A DNA stretch of 64,000 nt, from NCBI RefSeq assembly GCF_029227915.1, contig NC_079875.1:42491201-42555200 (forward strand). Direction: 5' to 3'. The notes below the pieces were generated by a model. It saw nothing but the letters and a program-made list of their open reading frames with translations. It had not been told where the DNA came from and did not search any database. Position numbers and translations under genes: made by a program. Shown here one piece after another: positions 26,391-38,445 of the stretch. The DNA comes from Hydractinia symbiolongicarpus (lineage: Eukaryota > Cnidaria > Hydrozoa > Anthoathecata > Hydractiniidae). Positions within the stretch are counted from its first letter, which is position 1; each line of letters begins with the position of its first letter.

Positions 26391-27335
26391 GGACGCTTAA
26401 TGAATGAGGTTTAATGGCCGGCAAACGAAAACCCGCGATTTCCCGTAAATCCCGGGCTTGGCCCGTATAGTCGAATGTATACAAAGAAAGTACCCTGTGA
26501 GTAAACTCATTTCCAGAACGATTTTTTAAATTATTTTTTCACCACTAAAACGCATAAGACTTGTAGTTTTTAAAAATGTTTTCATTTTTGATGAGACGCT
26601 GAATAAAAGAAGTTTAATCGCCGGCAAACGAAAACCTGCGATTTCCCGTAAATCCAAGGCTTGGCCCGCATAGTCAAAAGTATACAAAGAAAGTACCCAG
26701 GGAGTAAACTCATTTGCCGAACGATTTTTTAAATTATTTTTTCACCACTAAAACGCATGAGACTTGTAGTTTTTAAAAATGTTTTCATTTTTGATGAGAC
26801 GCTGAATAAAAGAAGTTTAATCGACGGCAAACGAAAACCTGCGATTTCCCGTAAATCCCGGACTCGACCCGTATAGTCAAAAGTATACAAAGAAAGTACC
26901 CAGGGAGTAAACTCATTTCCCGAACGATTTTTTAAATTTCTTTTTCACCACTAAAACGCATGAGACTTGTAGTTTTCAAAAATGTTTTCATTTTTGATGG
27001 GACGCTTAATGAATGAGGTTTAATGGCCGGCAAACGAAAACCCGCGATTTCCCGTAAATCCCGGGCTTGGCCCGTATAGTCGAATGTATACAAAGAAAGT
27101 ACCCTGTGAGTAAACTCATTTCCAGAACGATTTTTTAAATTATTTTTTCACCACTAAAACGCATAAGACTTGTAGTTTTTAAAAATGTTTTCATTTTTGA
27201 TGAGACGCTGAATAAAAGAAGTTTAATCGCCGGCAAACGAAAACCTGCGATTTCCCGTAAATCCAAGGCTTGGCCCGCATAGTCAAAAGTATACAAAGAA
27301 AGTACCCAGGGAGTAAACTCATTTGCCGAACGATT
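26391..27335 (+). repeat. 3-monomer duplication (609 bp) at the subfamily transition
   Basis: GGACGCTTAATGAATGAGG with TTTAATGGCCGGC occurs at 26391 and 27000, offset 609 bp. The following AAATCCAAGGCTTGG and CATTTGCCGAACG markers repeat with the same offset (about 26653/27262 and 26711/27321). Confidence 0.88.
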
Positions 27336-30300
27336 TTTTAAATTATTTTTTCACCACTAAAACGCATGAGACTTGTAGTTTTCAAAAATGTTTTCATTTT
27401 TGATGAGACGCTGAATAAAAGAAGTTTAATCGACGGCAAACGAAAACCTGCGATTTCCCGTAAATCCCGGACTCGACCCGTATAGTCAAAAGTATACAAA
27501 GAAAGTACCCAGGGAGTAAACTCATTTCCCAAACGATTTTTTAAATTATTATTTCACCACTAAAGCCCATGAGACTTGTTGTTTTTAAAAATGTTTTCAT
27601 TTTTGATGAGACGCTGAATAAAAGAAGTTTAATCGCCGGCAAACGAAAACCCGCAATTTCCCGTTAATCCCGGACTCGGCCCGTATAGTCAAAAGTATAC
27701 AAGGAAAGTACCCAGTGAGTAAACTCATTTCCCGAACGAATTTTTAAATTATTTTTTCACCACTAAAACGCATGAGACTTGTAGTTTTCAAAAATGTTTT
27801 CATTGTTGATGAGACGCTGAATAAAAGAAGTTTAATCGCCGGCAAACGAAAACCTGCGATTTCCCGTAAATCCCGGACTCGGCCCGTATAGTCAAAAGTA
27901 TACAAAGAAAGTACCAAGGGAGTAAACTCATTTTCCAAACGATTTTTTAAATTATTATTTCACCACTAAAGCCCATGAGACTTGTAGTTTTTAAAAATGT
28001 TTTCATTTTTGATGAGACGCTGAATAAAAGAAGTTTAATTGTCGGCAAACGAAAACCCGCGTTTACCCGTAAATCCCGGATTCGGCCCGTATAGTCAAAA
28101 GTATACAAGGAAAGTACCCAGTGAGTAAACTCATTTCCCGAACGAATTTTTAAACTATTTTTTCACCACTGAAACGCATGAGACTTGTAGTTTTCAAAAA
28201 TGTTTTCATTTTTGATGAGACGCTGAATAAAAGAAGTTTAATCGCCGGCAAACAAAAACCCGCCATTTCCCGTAAACCACGGACTCGGCCCGAATAGTCA
28301 AAACTATACAAAGAAAGTACCCAGGGAGTAAACTCATTTCCCGAACGATTTTTTAAAATATTTTTTCACCTAAAACGCATGAGACTTGTAGTTTTTAAAA
28401 ATGTTTTCATATTTGATGGGACGCTGAATAAAAGAAGCTTAATCGCCGGCAAACGAAAACCCGCGATTTCCCGTAAATCCCGGGCTTGGCCCGTATAGTC
28501 GAATGTATACAAAGAAAGTACCCTGTCAGTAAACTCATTTCCAGAACGATTTTTTAAATTATTTTTTCAACACTAAAACGCATAAGACTTGTAGTTTTTA
28601 AAAATGTTTTCATTTTTGATGAGACGCTGAATAAAAGAATTTTAATCGCCGGCAAACGAAAACCCGCGATTTCCCGTAAATCCCGGGCTTGGCCCGTATA
28701 GTCAAAAGCATACAAAGAAAGTACCCAGGGAGTAAACTCATTTCCCGAACGATTTTTTAAATTATTTTTTCACCACTAAAACGCATGAGACTTGTAGTTT
28801 TAAAAATGTTTTCATTTTTGATGAGACGCTGAATAAAAGAAGTTTAATCGCCGGCAAACGAAAACCTGCGATTACCCGTAAATCCCGGACTCGGCCCGTA
28901 TAGTCAAAAGTATACAAAGAAAGTACCAAGGGAGTAAACTCATTTTCCAAACGATTTTTTAAATTATTATTTCACCACTAAAGCCCATGAGACTTGTAGT
29001 TTTTAAAAATGTTTTCATTTTTGATGAGACGCTGAATAAAAGAAGTTTAATTGCCGGCAAACGAAAACCTGCGATTACCCGTAAATCCCGGATTCGGCCC
29101 GTATAGTCAAATGTATACAAGGAAAGTACCCAGTGAGTAAACTCATTTCCCGAACGAATTTTTAAATTATTTTTTCACCACTAAAACGCATGAGACTTGT
29201 AGTTTTCAAAAATGTTTTCATTTTTGATGAGACGCTGAATAAAAGAAGTTTAATCGCCGGCAAACAAAAACCCGACATTTCCCGTAAACCCAGGACTCGG
29301 CCCGAATAGTCAAAAGTATACAAAGAAAGTACCCAGGGAGTAAACTCATTTCCCGAACGATTTTTAAAAATATTTTTTCACCATAAAACGCATGAGACTT
29401 GTAGTTTTCAAAAATGTTTTCATATTTCATGGGACGCTGAATAAAAGAAGTTTAATCGCCGGCAAACGAAAACCCGTGATTTCCCGTAAATCCCGGGCTT
29501 GGCCCGTATAGTCAAAAGTATACAAAGAAAGTACCCAGGGAGTAAACTCATTTCCCGAACGATTTTTTAAATTATTTTTTCACCACTAAAACGCATGAGA
29601 CTTGTAGTTTTTAAAAATGTTTTCATTTTTGATGAGACGCTGAATAAAAGAAGTTTAATTGCCGGCAAACGAAAACCCGCGATTACCCGTAAATCCCGGA
29701 TTCGGCCCGTATAGTCAAATGTATACAAGGAAAGTACCCAGTGAGTAAACTCATTTCCCGAACGAATTTTTAAATTATTTTTTCACCACTAAAACGCATG
29801 AGACTTGTAGTTTTCAAAAATGTTTTCATTTTTGATGAGACGCTGAATAAAAGAAGTTTAATCGCCGGCAAACAAAAACCCGACATTTCCCGTAAACACA
29901 GGACTCGGCCCGAATAGTCAAAAGTATACAAAGAAAGTACCCAGGGAGTAAACTCATTTCCCGAACGATTTTTTAAAATATTTTTTCACCATAAAACGCA
30001 TGAGACTTGTAGTTTTCAAAAATGTTTTCATATTTGATGGGACGCTGAATAAAAGAAGTTTAATCGCCGGCAAACGAAAACTCGTGATTTCCCGTAAATC
30101 CCGGGCTTGGCCCGTATAGTCAAAAGTATACAAAGAAAGTACCCAGGGAGTAAACTCATTTCCAGAACGATTTTTTAAATTATTTTTTCACCACTAAAAC
30201 GCATAAGACTTGTAGTTTTTAAAAATGTTTTCATTTTTGATGAGACGCTGAATAAAAGAAGTTTAATGGCCGGCAAACGAAAACCTGCGATTTCCCGTAA

Positions 30301-33300
30301 ATCCAAGGCTTGGCCCGCATAGTCAAAAGTATACAAAGAAAGTACCCAGGGAGTAAACTCATTTGCCGAACGATTTTTTAAATTATTTTTTCACCACTAA
30401 AACGCATGAGACTTGTAGTTTTTAAAAATGTTTTCATTTTTGATGAGACGCTGAATAAAAGAAGTTTAATCGACGGCAAACGAAAACCTGCGATTTCCCG
30501 TAAATCCCGGACTCGACCCGTATAGTCAAAAGTATACAAAGAAAGTACCCAGGGAGTAAACTCATTTCCCAAACGATTTTTTAAATTATTATTTCACCAC
30601 TAAATCCCATGAGACTTGTTGTTTTTAAAAATATTTTCATTTTTGATGAGACGCTGAATAAAAGAAGTTTAGTCGCCGGCAAACGAAAACCCGCAATTTC
30701 CCGTTAATCCCGGACTCGGCCCGTATAGTCAAAAGTATACAAGGAAAGTACCCAGTGAGTAAACTCATTTCCCGAACGAATTTTTAAATTATTTTTTCAC
30801 CACTAAAACGCATGAGACTTGTAGTTTTCAAAAATGTTTTCATTGTTGATGAGACGCTGAATAAAAGAAGTTTAATCGCCGGCAAACGAAAACCTGCGAT
30901 TTCCCGTAAATCCCGGACTCGGCCCGTATAGTCAAAAGTATACAAAGAAAGTACCAAGGGAGTAAACTCATTTTCCAAACGATTTTTTAAATTATTATTT
31001 CACCACTAAAGCCCATGAGACTTGTAGTTTTTAAAAATGTTTTCATTTTTGATGAGACGCTGAATAAAAGAAGTTTAATTGTCGGCAAACGAAAACCCGC
31101 GTTTACCCGTAAATCCCGGATTCGGCCCGTATAGTCAAAAGTATACAAGGAAAGTACCCAGTGAGTAAACTCATTTCCCGAACGAATTTTTAAACTATTT
31201 TTTCACCACTGAAACGCATGAGACTTGTAGTTTTCAAAAATGTTTTCATTTTTGATGAGACGCTGAATAAAAGAAGTTTAATCGCCGGCAAACAAAAACC
31301 CGCCATTTCCCGTAAACCACGGACTCGGCCCGAATAGTCAAAACTATACAAAGAAAGTACCCAGGGAGTAAACTCATTTCCCGAACGATTTTTTAAAATA
31401 TTTTTTCACCTAAAACGCATGAGACTTGTAGTTTTTAAAAATGTTTTCATATTTGATGGGACGCTGAATAAAAGAAGCTTAATCGCCGGCAAACGAAAAC
31501 CCGCGATTTCCCGTAAATCCCGGGCTTGGCCCGTATAGTCGAATGTATACAAAGAAAGTACCCTGTCAGTAAACTCATTTCCAGAACGATTTTTTAAATT
31601 ATTTTTTCAACACTAAAACGCATAAGACTTGTAGTTTTTAAAAATGTTTTCATTTTTGATGAGACGCTGAATAAAAGAATTTTAATCGCCGGCAAACGAA
31701 AACCCGCGATTTCCCGTAAATCCCGGGCTTGGCCCGTATAGTCAAAAGCATACAAAGAAAGTACCCAGGGAGTAAACTCATTTGCCGAACGATTTTTTAA
31801 ATTATTTTTTCACCACTAAAACGCATGAGACTTGTAGTTTTTAAAAATGTTTTCATTTTTGATGAGACGCTGAATAAAAGAAGTTTAATCGACGGCAAAC
31901 GAAAACCTGCGATTTCCCGTAAATCCCGGACTCGACCCGTATAGTCAAAAGTATACAAAGAAAGTACCCAGGGAGTAAACTCATTTCCCAAACGATTTTT
32001 TAAATTATTATTTCACCACTAAAGCCCATGAGACTTGTTGTTTTTAAAAATATTTTCATTTTTGATGAGACGCTGAATAAAAGAAGTTTAGTCGCCGGCA
32101 AACGAAAACCCGCAATTTCCCGTTAATCCCGGACTCGGCCCGTATAGTCAAAAGTATACAAGGAAAGTACCCAGTGAGTAAACTCATTTCCCGAACGAAT
32201 TTTTAAATTATTTTTTCACCACTAAAACGCATGAGACTTGTAGTTTTCAAAAATGTTTTCATTGTTGATGAGACGCTGAATAAAAGAAGTTTAATCGCCG
32301 GCAAACGAAAACCTGCGATTTCCCGTAAATCCCGGACTCGGCCCGTATAGTCAAAAGTATACAAAGAAAGTACCAAGGGAGTAAACTCATTTTCCAAACG
32401 ATTTTTTAAATTATTATTTCACCACTAAAGCCCATGAGACTTGTAGTTTTTAAAAATGTTTTCATTTTTGATGAGACGCTGAATAAAAGAAGTTTAATTG
32501 TCGGCAAACGAAAACCCGCGTTTACCCGTAAATCCCGGATTCGGCCCGTATAGTCAAAAGTATACAAGGAAAGTACCCAGTGAGTAAACTCATTTCCCGA
32601 ACGAATTTTTAAACTATTTTTTCACCACTGAAACGCATGAGACTTGTAGTTTTCAAAAATGTTTTCATTTTTGATGAGACGCTGAATAAAAGAAGTTTAA
32701 TCGCCGGCAAACAAAAACCCGCCATTTCCCGTAAACCACGGACTCGGCCCGAATAGTCAAAACTATACAAAGAAAGTACCCAGGGAGTAAACTCATTTCC
32801 CGAACGATTTTTTAAAATATTTTTTCACCTAAAACGCATGAGACTTGTAGTTTTTAAAAATGTTTTCATATTTGATGGGACGCTGAATAAAAGAAGCTTA
32901 ATCGCCGGCAAACGAAAACCCGCGATTTCCCGTAAATCCCGGGCTTGGCCCGTATAGTCGAATGTATACAAAGAAAGTACCCTGTCAGTAAACTCATTTC
33001 CAGAACGATTTTTTAAATTATTTTTTCAACACTAAAACGCATAAGACTTGTAGTTTTTAAAAATGTTTTCATTTTTGATGAGACGCTGAATAAAAGAATT
33101 TTAATCGCCGGCAAACGAAAACCCGCGATTTCCCGTAAATCCCGGGCTTGGCCCGTATAGTCAAAAGCATACAAAGAAAGTACCCAGGGAGTAAACTCAT
33201 TTCCCGAACGATTTTTTAAATTATTTTTTCACCACTAAAACGCATGAGACTTGTAGTTTTAAAAATGTTTTCATTTTTGATGAGACGCTGAATAAAAGAA

Positions 33301-34620
33301 GTTTAATCGCCGGCAAACGAAAACCTGCGATTACCCGTAAATCCCGGACTCGGCCCGTATAGTCAAAAGTATACAAAGAAAGTACCAAGGGAGTAAACTC
33401 ATTTTCCAAACGATTTTTTAAATTATTATTTCACCACTAAAGCCCATGAGACTTGTAGTTTTTAAAAATGTTTTCATTTTTGATGAGACGCTGAATAAAA
33501 GAAGTTTAATTGCCGGCAAACGAAAACCTGCGATTACCCGTAAATCCCGGATTCGGCCCGTATAGTCAAATGTATACAAGGAAAGTACCCAGTGAGTAAA
33601 CTCATTTCCCGAACGAATTTTTAAATTATTTTTTCACCACTAAAACGCATGAGACTTGTAGTTTTCAAAAATGTTTTCATTTTTGATGAGACGCTGAATA
33701 AAAGAAGTTTAATCGCCGGCAAACAAAAACCCGACATTTCCCGTAAACCCAGGACTCGGCCCGAATAGTCAAAAGTATACAAAGAAAGTACCCAGGGAGT
33801 AAACTCATTTCCCGAACGATTTTTAAAAATATTTTTTCACCATAAAACGCATGAGACTTGTAGTTTTCAAAAATGTTTTCATATTTCATGGGACGCTGAA
33901 TAAAAGAAGTTTAATCGCCGGCAAACGAAAACCCGTGATTTCCCGTAAATCCCGGGCTTGGCCCGTATAGTCAAAAGTATACAAAGAAAGTACCCAGGGA
34001 GTAAACTCATTTCCCGAACGATTTTTTAAATTATTTTTTCACCACTAAAACGCATGAGACTTGTAGTTTTTAAAAATGTTTTCATTTTTGATGAGACGCT
34101 GAATAAAAGAAGTTTAATTGCCGGCAAACGAAAACCCGCGATTACCCGTAAATCCCGGATTCGGCCCGTATAGTCAAATGTATACAAGGAAAGTACCCAG
34201 TGAGTAAACTCATTTCCCGAACGAATTTTTAAATTATTTTTTCACCACTAAAACGCATGAGACTTGTAGTTTTCAAAAATGTTTTCATTTTTGATGAGAC
34301 GCTGAATAAAAGAAGTTTAATCGCCGGCAAACAAAAACCCGACATTTCCCGTAAACACAGGACTCGGCCCGAATAGTCAAAAGTATACAAAGAAAGTACC
34401 CAGGGAGTAAACTCATTTCCCGAACGATTTTTTAAAATATTTTTTCACCATAAAACGCATGAGACTTGTAGTTTTCAAAAATGTTTTCATATTTGATGGG
34501 ACGCTGAATAAAAGAAGTTTAATCGCCGGCAAACGAAAACTCGTGATTTCCCGTAAATCCCGGGCTTGGCCCGTATAGTCAAAAGTATACAAAGAAAGTA
34601 CCCAGGGAGTAAACTCATTT
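27290..34620 (+). repeat. Nested higher-order units of 1419, 3040 and 4459 bp
   Basis: Three relations overlap. 27.29-30.16 kb corresponds to 31.75-34.62 kb (offset 4459, 22 monomers); the first part, 27.34-28.75 kb, also corresponds to 30.38-31.78 kb (offset 3040, 15 monomers); and 30.38-31.78 kb corresponds to 31.80-33.20 kb (offset 1419, 7 monomers). Markers are GCCGAACG, TTGTTGATGAGACGC, GTCAAAAGCATAC, AAACTATACAAAG, ATTTCATGGGACGC and the missing T in GTTTTAAAAATG (28797, 33256). Type C and D monomers first appear here. Confidence 0.88.
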
Positions 34621-34821
34621 CCCGAACGATTTTTTAAATTATTTTTTCACCACTAAAACGCATGAGACTTGTAGTTTTCAAAAATGATTTCATTTTTGAT
34701 GAGACGCTTAATAAAAGAGGTTTAATCGCCGACAAACGAAAACCCGCGATTTCCCGTAAATCCCGGGCTTGGCCCGTATAGTCGAATGTATACAAAGATA
34801 GTACCCTGTCAGTAAACTCAT

Positions 34822-37800
34822 TTCCAGAACGATTTTTTAAATTATTTTTTCACCACTAAAACGCATAAGACTTGTAGTTTTTAAAAATGTTTTTATTTTT
34901 GATGAGACGCTGAATAAAAGAAGTTTAATCGCCGGCAAACGAAAACCCGCGATTTCCCGTAAATCGCGGGCTTGGCCCGTATAGTCAAAAGTATACAAAG
35001 AAAGTACCCAGGGAGTAAACTCATTTCCCGAACGATTTTTTAAATTATTTTTTCACCACTAAAACGCATGAGACTTGTAGTTTTCAAAAATGTTTTCATT
35101 TTTGATGAGACGCTGAATAAAAGAAGTTTAATCGCCGGCAAACGAAAACCTTTGATTTCCCGTAAATCCCGGACTCGGCCCGTATAGTCAAAAGTATACA
35201 AAGAAAGTACCCAGTGAGTAAACTCATTTTCCAAACGATTTTTTAAATTATTATTTCACCACTAAAGCCCATGAGACTTGTAGTTTTTAAAAAAGTTTTC
35301 ATTTTTGATGAGACGCTGAATAAAAGAAGTTTAATCGCCGGCAAACGAAAACGCGCGATTACCCGTAAATCCCGGATTCGGCCAGTATAGTCAAAAGTAT
35401 ACAAGGAAAGTACCCAGTGAGTAAACTCATTTCCCGAACGAATGTTTAAATTATTTTTTCACCACTAAAACGCATGAGACTTGTAGTTTTCAAAAATGTT
35501 TTCATTTTTGATGAGACGCTGAATAAAAGAAGTTTAATCGCCGGCAAACAAAAACCCGCCATTTCCCGTAAACCCCGGACTCGGCCCGAATAGTCAAAAG
35601 TATACAAAGAAAGTACCCAGGGAGTAAACTTATTTCCCGAACGATTTTTTAAAATATTTTTTTACCATAAAACTCATGAGACTTGTAGTTTTCAAAAATG
35701 TTTTCATATTTGATGGGACGCTGAATAAAAGAAGTTTAATCGCCGGCAAACGAAAACCCGCGATTTCCCGTAAATCCCGGGCTTGGCCCGTATAGTCAAA
35801 AGTATACAAAGAAAGTAACCAGGGAGTAAACTCATTTCCCGAACGATTTTTTAAATTATTTTTTCACCACTAAAACGCATGAGACTTGTAGTTTTCAAAA
35901 ATGTTTTCATTTTTGATGAGACGCTTAATAAAAGAGGTTTAATCGCCGATAAACGAAAACCCGCGATTTCCCAAAAATCCCGGGCTTGGCCCGTATAGTC
36001 GAATGTATACAAAGATAGTACCCTGTCAGTAAACTCATTTCCAGAACGATTTTTTAAATTATTTTTTCACCACTAAAACGCATAAGACTTGTAGTTTTTA
36101 AAAATGTTTTCATTTTTGATGAGACGCTGAATAAAAGAAGTTTAATCGCCGGCAAACGAAAACCCGCGATTTCCCGTAAATCGCGGGCTTGGCCCGTATA
36201 GTCAAAAGTATACAAAGAAAGTACCCAGGGAGTAAACTCATTTCCCGAACGATTTTTTAAATTATTTTTTCACCACTAAAACGCATGAGACTTGTAGTTT
36301 TCAAAAATGTTTTCATTTTTGATGAGACGCTGAATAAAAGAAGTTTAATCGCCGGCAAACGAAAACCTTTGATTTCCCGTAAATCCCGGACTCGGCCCGT
36401 ATAGTCAAAAGTATACAAAGAAAGTACCCAGTGAGTAAACTCATTTTCCAAACGATTTTTTAAAATATTATTTCACCACTAAAGCCCATGAGACTTGTAG
36501 TTTTTAAAAAAGTTTTCATTTTTGATGAGACGCTGAATAAAAGAAGTTTAATCAACGGCAAACGAAAACGCGCGATTACCCGTAAATCCCGGATTCGGCC
36601 AGTATAGTCAAAAGTATACAAGGAAAGTACCCAGTGAGTAAACTCATTTCCCGAACGAATGTTTAAATTATTTTTTCACCACTAAAACGCATGAGACTTG
36701 TAGTTTTCAAAAATGTTTTCATTTTTGATGAGACGCTGAATAAAAGAAGTTTAATCGCCGGCAAACAAAAACCCGCCATTTCCCGTAAACCCCGGACTCG
36801 GCCCGAATAGTCAAAAGTATACAAGAAAGTACCCAGGGAGTAAACTTATTTCCCGAACGATTTTTTAAAATATTTTTTTACCATAAAACTCATGAGACTT
36901 GTAGTTTTCAAAAACGTTTTCATATTTGATGGGACGCTGAATAAAAGAAGTTTAATCGCCGGCAAACGAAAACCCGCGATTTCCCGTAAATCCCGGGCTT
37001 GGCCCGTATAGTCAAAAGTATACAAAGAAAGTAACCAGGGAGTAAACTCATTTCCCGAACGATTTTTTAAATTATTTTTTCACCACTAAAACGCATGAGA
37101 CTTGTAGTTTTCAAAAATGTTTTCATTTTTGATGAGACGCTTAATAAAAGAAGTTTAATCGCCGGCAAACGAAAACCTGCGATTTCCCGTAAATCCCGGA
37201 CTCGGCCCGTATAGTCAAAAGTATACAAAGAAAGTACCCAGGGAGTAAACTCATTTTCCAAACGATTTTTTAAATTATTATTTCACCACTAAAGCCCATG
37301 AGACTTGTAGTTTTTAAAAATGTTTTCATTTTTGATGAGACGCTGAATAAAAGAAGTTTAATCGCCGGCAAACGAAAACGCGCGATTACCCGTAAATCCC
37401 GGATTCGACCAGTATAGTCAAAAGTATACAAGGAAAGTACCCAGTGAGTAAACTCATTTCCCGAACGAATTTTTAAATTATTTTTTCACCACTAAAACGC
37501 ATGACACTTGTAGTTTTCAAAAATGTTTTCATTTTTGATGAGACGCTGATTAAAAGAAGTTTAATCGCCGGCAAACGAAAACCTGCGATTTCCCTTAAAT
37601 CCTGGACTCGGCCCGTATAGCCAAAAGTATACAAAGAAATTACCCAGGGTGTAAACTCATTTCCCGAACGATTTTTTAAATTATTTTTTCACCACTAAAA
37701 CGCATGAGACTTGTAGTTTTCAAAAATGTTTTCATTTTTGATGAGACGCTGAATAAAAGAAGTTTAATCGCCGGCAAACGAAAACCCGCGATTTCCCGTA

Positions 37801-38400
37801 AATCCCGGGCTTGGCCCGTATCGTCAAAAGTATACAAAGAAAGTACCCAGGGAGTAAACTCATTTTCCGAACGATTTTTTAAATTATTTTTTCACCACTA
37901 AAACGCATGAGACTTGTAGTTTTCAAAAATGTTTTCATTTTTGATGAGACGCTTAATAAAAGAGGTTTAATCGCCGGCAAACGAAAACCCGCGATTTCCC
38001 GTAAATCCCGGGCTTGGCGCGTATAGTCGAATGTATACAAAGAAAGTACCCTATCAGTAAACTCATTTCCAGAACGATTTTTTAAATTATTTTTTCACCA
38101 CTAAAACGCATAAGACTTGTAGTTTTTAAAAATGTTTTCATTTTTGATGAGACGCTGAATAAAAGAAGTTTAATCGCCGGCAAACGAAAACCCGCGATTT
38201 CCCGTAAATCGCGGGCTTGGCCCGTATAGTCAAAAGTATACAAAGAAAGTACCCAAGGAGTAAACTCATTTCCCGAACGATTTTTTAAATTATTTTTTCA
38301 CCACTAAAACGCATGAGACTTGTAGTTTTTAAAAATGTTTTCATTTTTGATGAGACGCTGAATAAAAGAAGTTTAATCGCCGGCAATCGCCGGCAAACAT
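34822..38400 (+). repeat. Higher-order unit, copy 1 (3579 bp)
   Basis: This starts at TTCCAGAACG (34822) and ends at the broken monomer join at 38400, where copy 2 begins with the same TTCCAGAACG at 38401. It includes paired sub-blocks (35.04 and 36.26 kb, both with CCTTTGATTTCCCG), the 2-bp-short GTATACAAGAAAG at about 36820, and TATCGTCAAAAG near 37820. Confidence 0.92.
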
Positions 38401-38445
38401 TTCCAGAACGATTTTTTAAATTATTTTTTCACCACTAAAACGCAT
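38315..38445 (+). repeat. Broken junction monomer, 131 bp
   Basis: The sequence runs AATCGCCGGCA, then ATCGCCGGCAAAC, then ATTTCCAGAACG. A 10-bp stretch (TCGCCGGCAA) is doubled and about 82 bp from GAAAACCCGC to GTAAACTC are missing, a net loss of 72 bp. This lies exactly between copy 1 and copy 2 of the 3.6 kb unit, so it marks the join made when that unit duplicated out of monomer register. Confidence 0.92.

Noticed and set aside
27338-27532. Open frame of 64 codons on the minus strand, recurring dozens of times (for example 30378-30572, 36257-36451, 58696-58890)
   Set aside because: It is the same satellite segment each time and begins at TTG, not ATG, in the copies I checked. It sits at one fixed monomer position, ends in the T/A-rich linker, and 203 bp shifts the frame in the next monomer. 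It shows no domain, no flanking signals and no sign of coding constraint; many sister monomers have it interrupted.
37704-37901. Plus-strand open frame of 65 codons starting at ATGAGACTTG (also 1327-1524, 7607-7804, 41486-41683, 43108-43305, 49397-49594)
   Set aside because: In the consensus this frame stops at the TAG in GTATAGTC after about 39 codons. In these copies single-base changes or indels remove or bypass the stop. It is a chance frame within satellite DNA.
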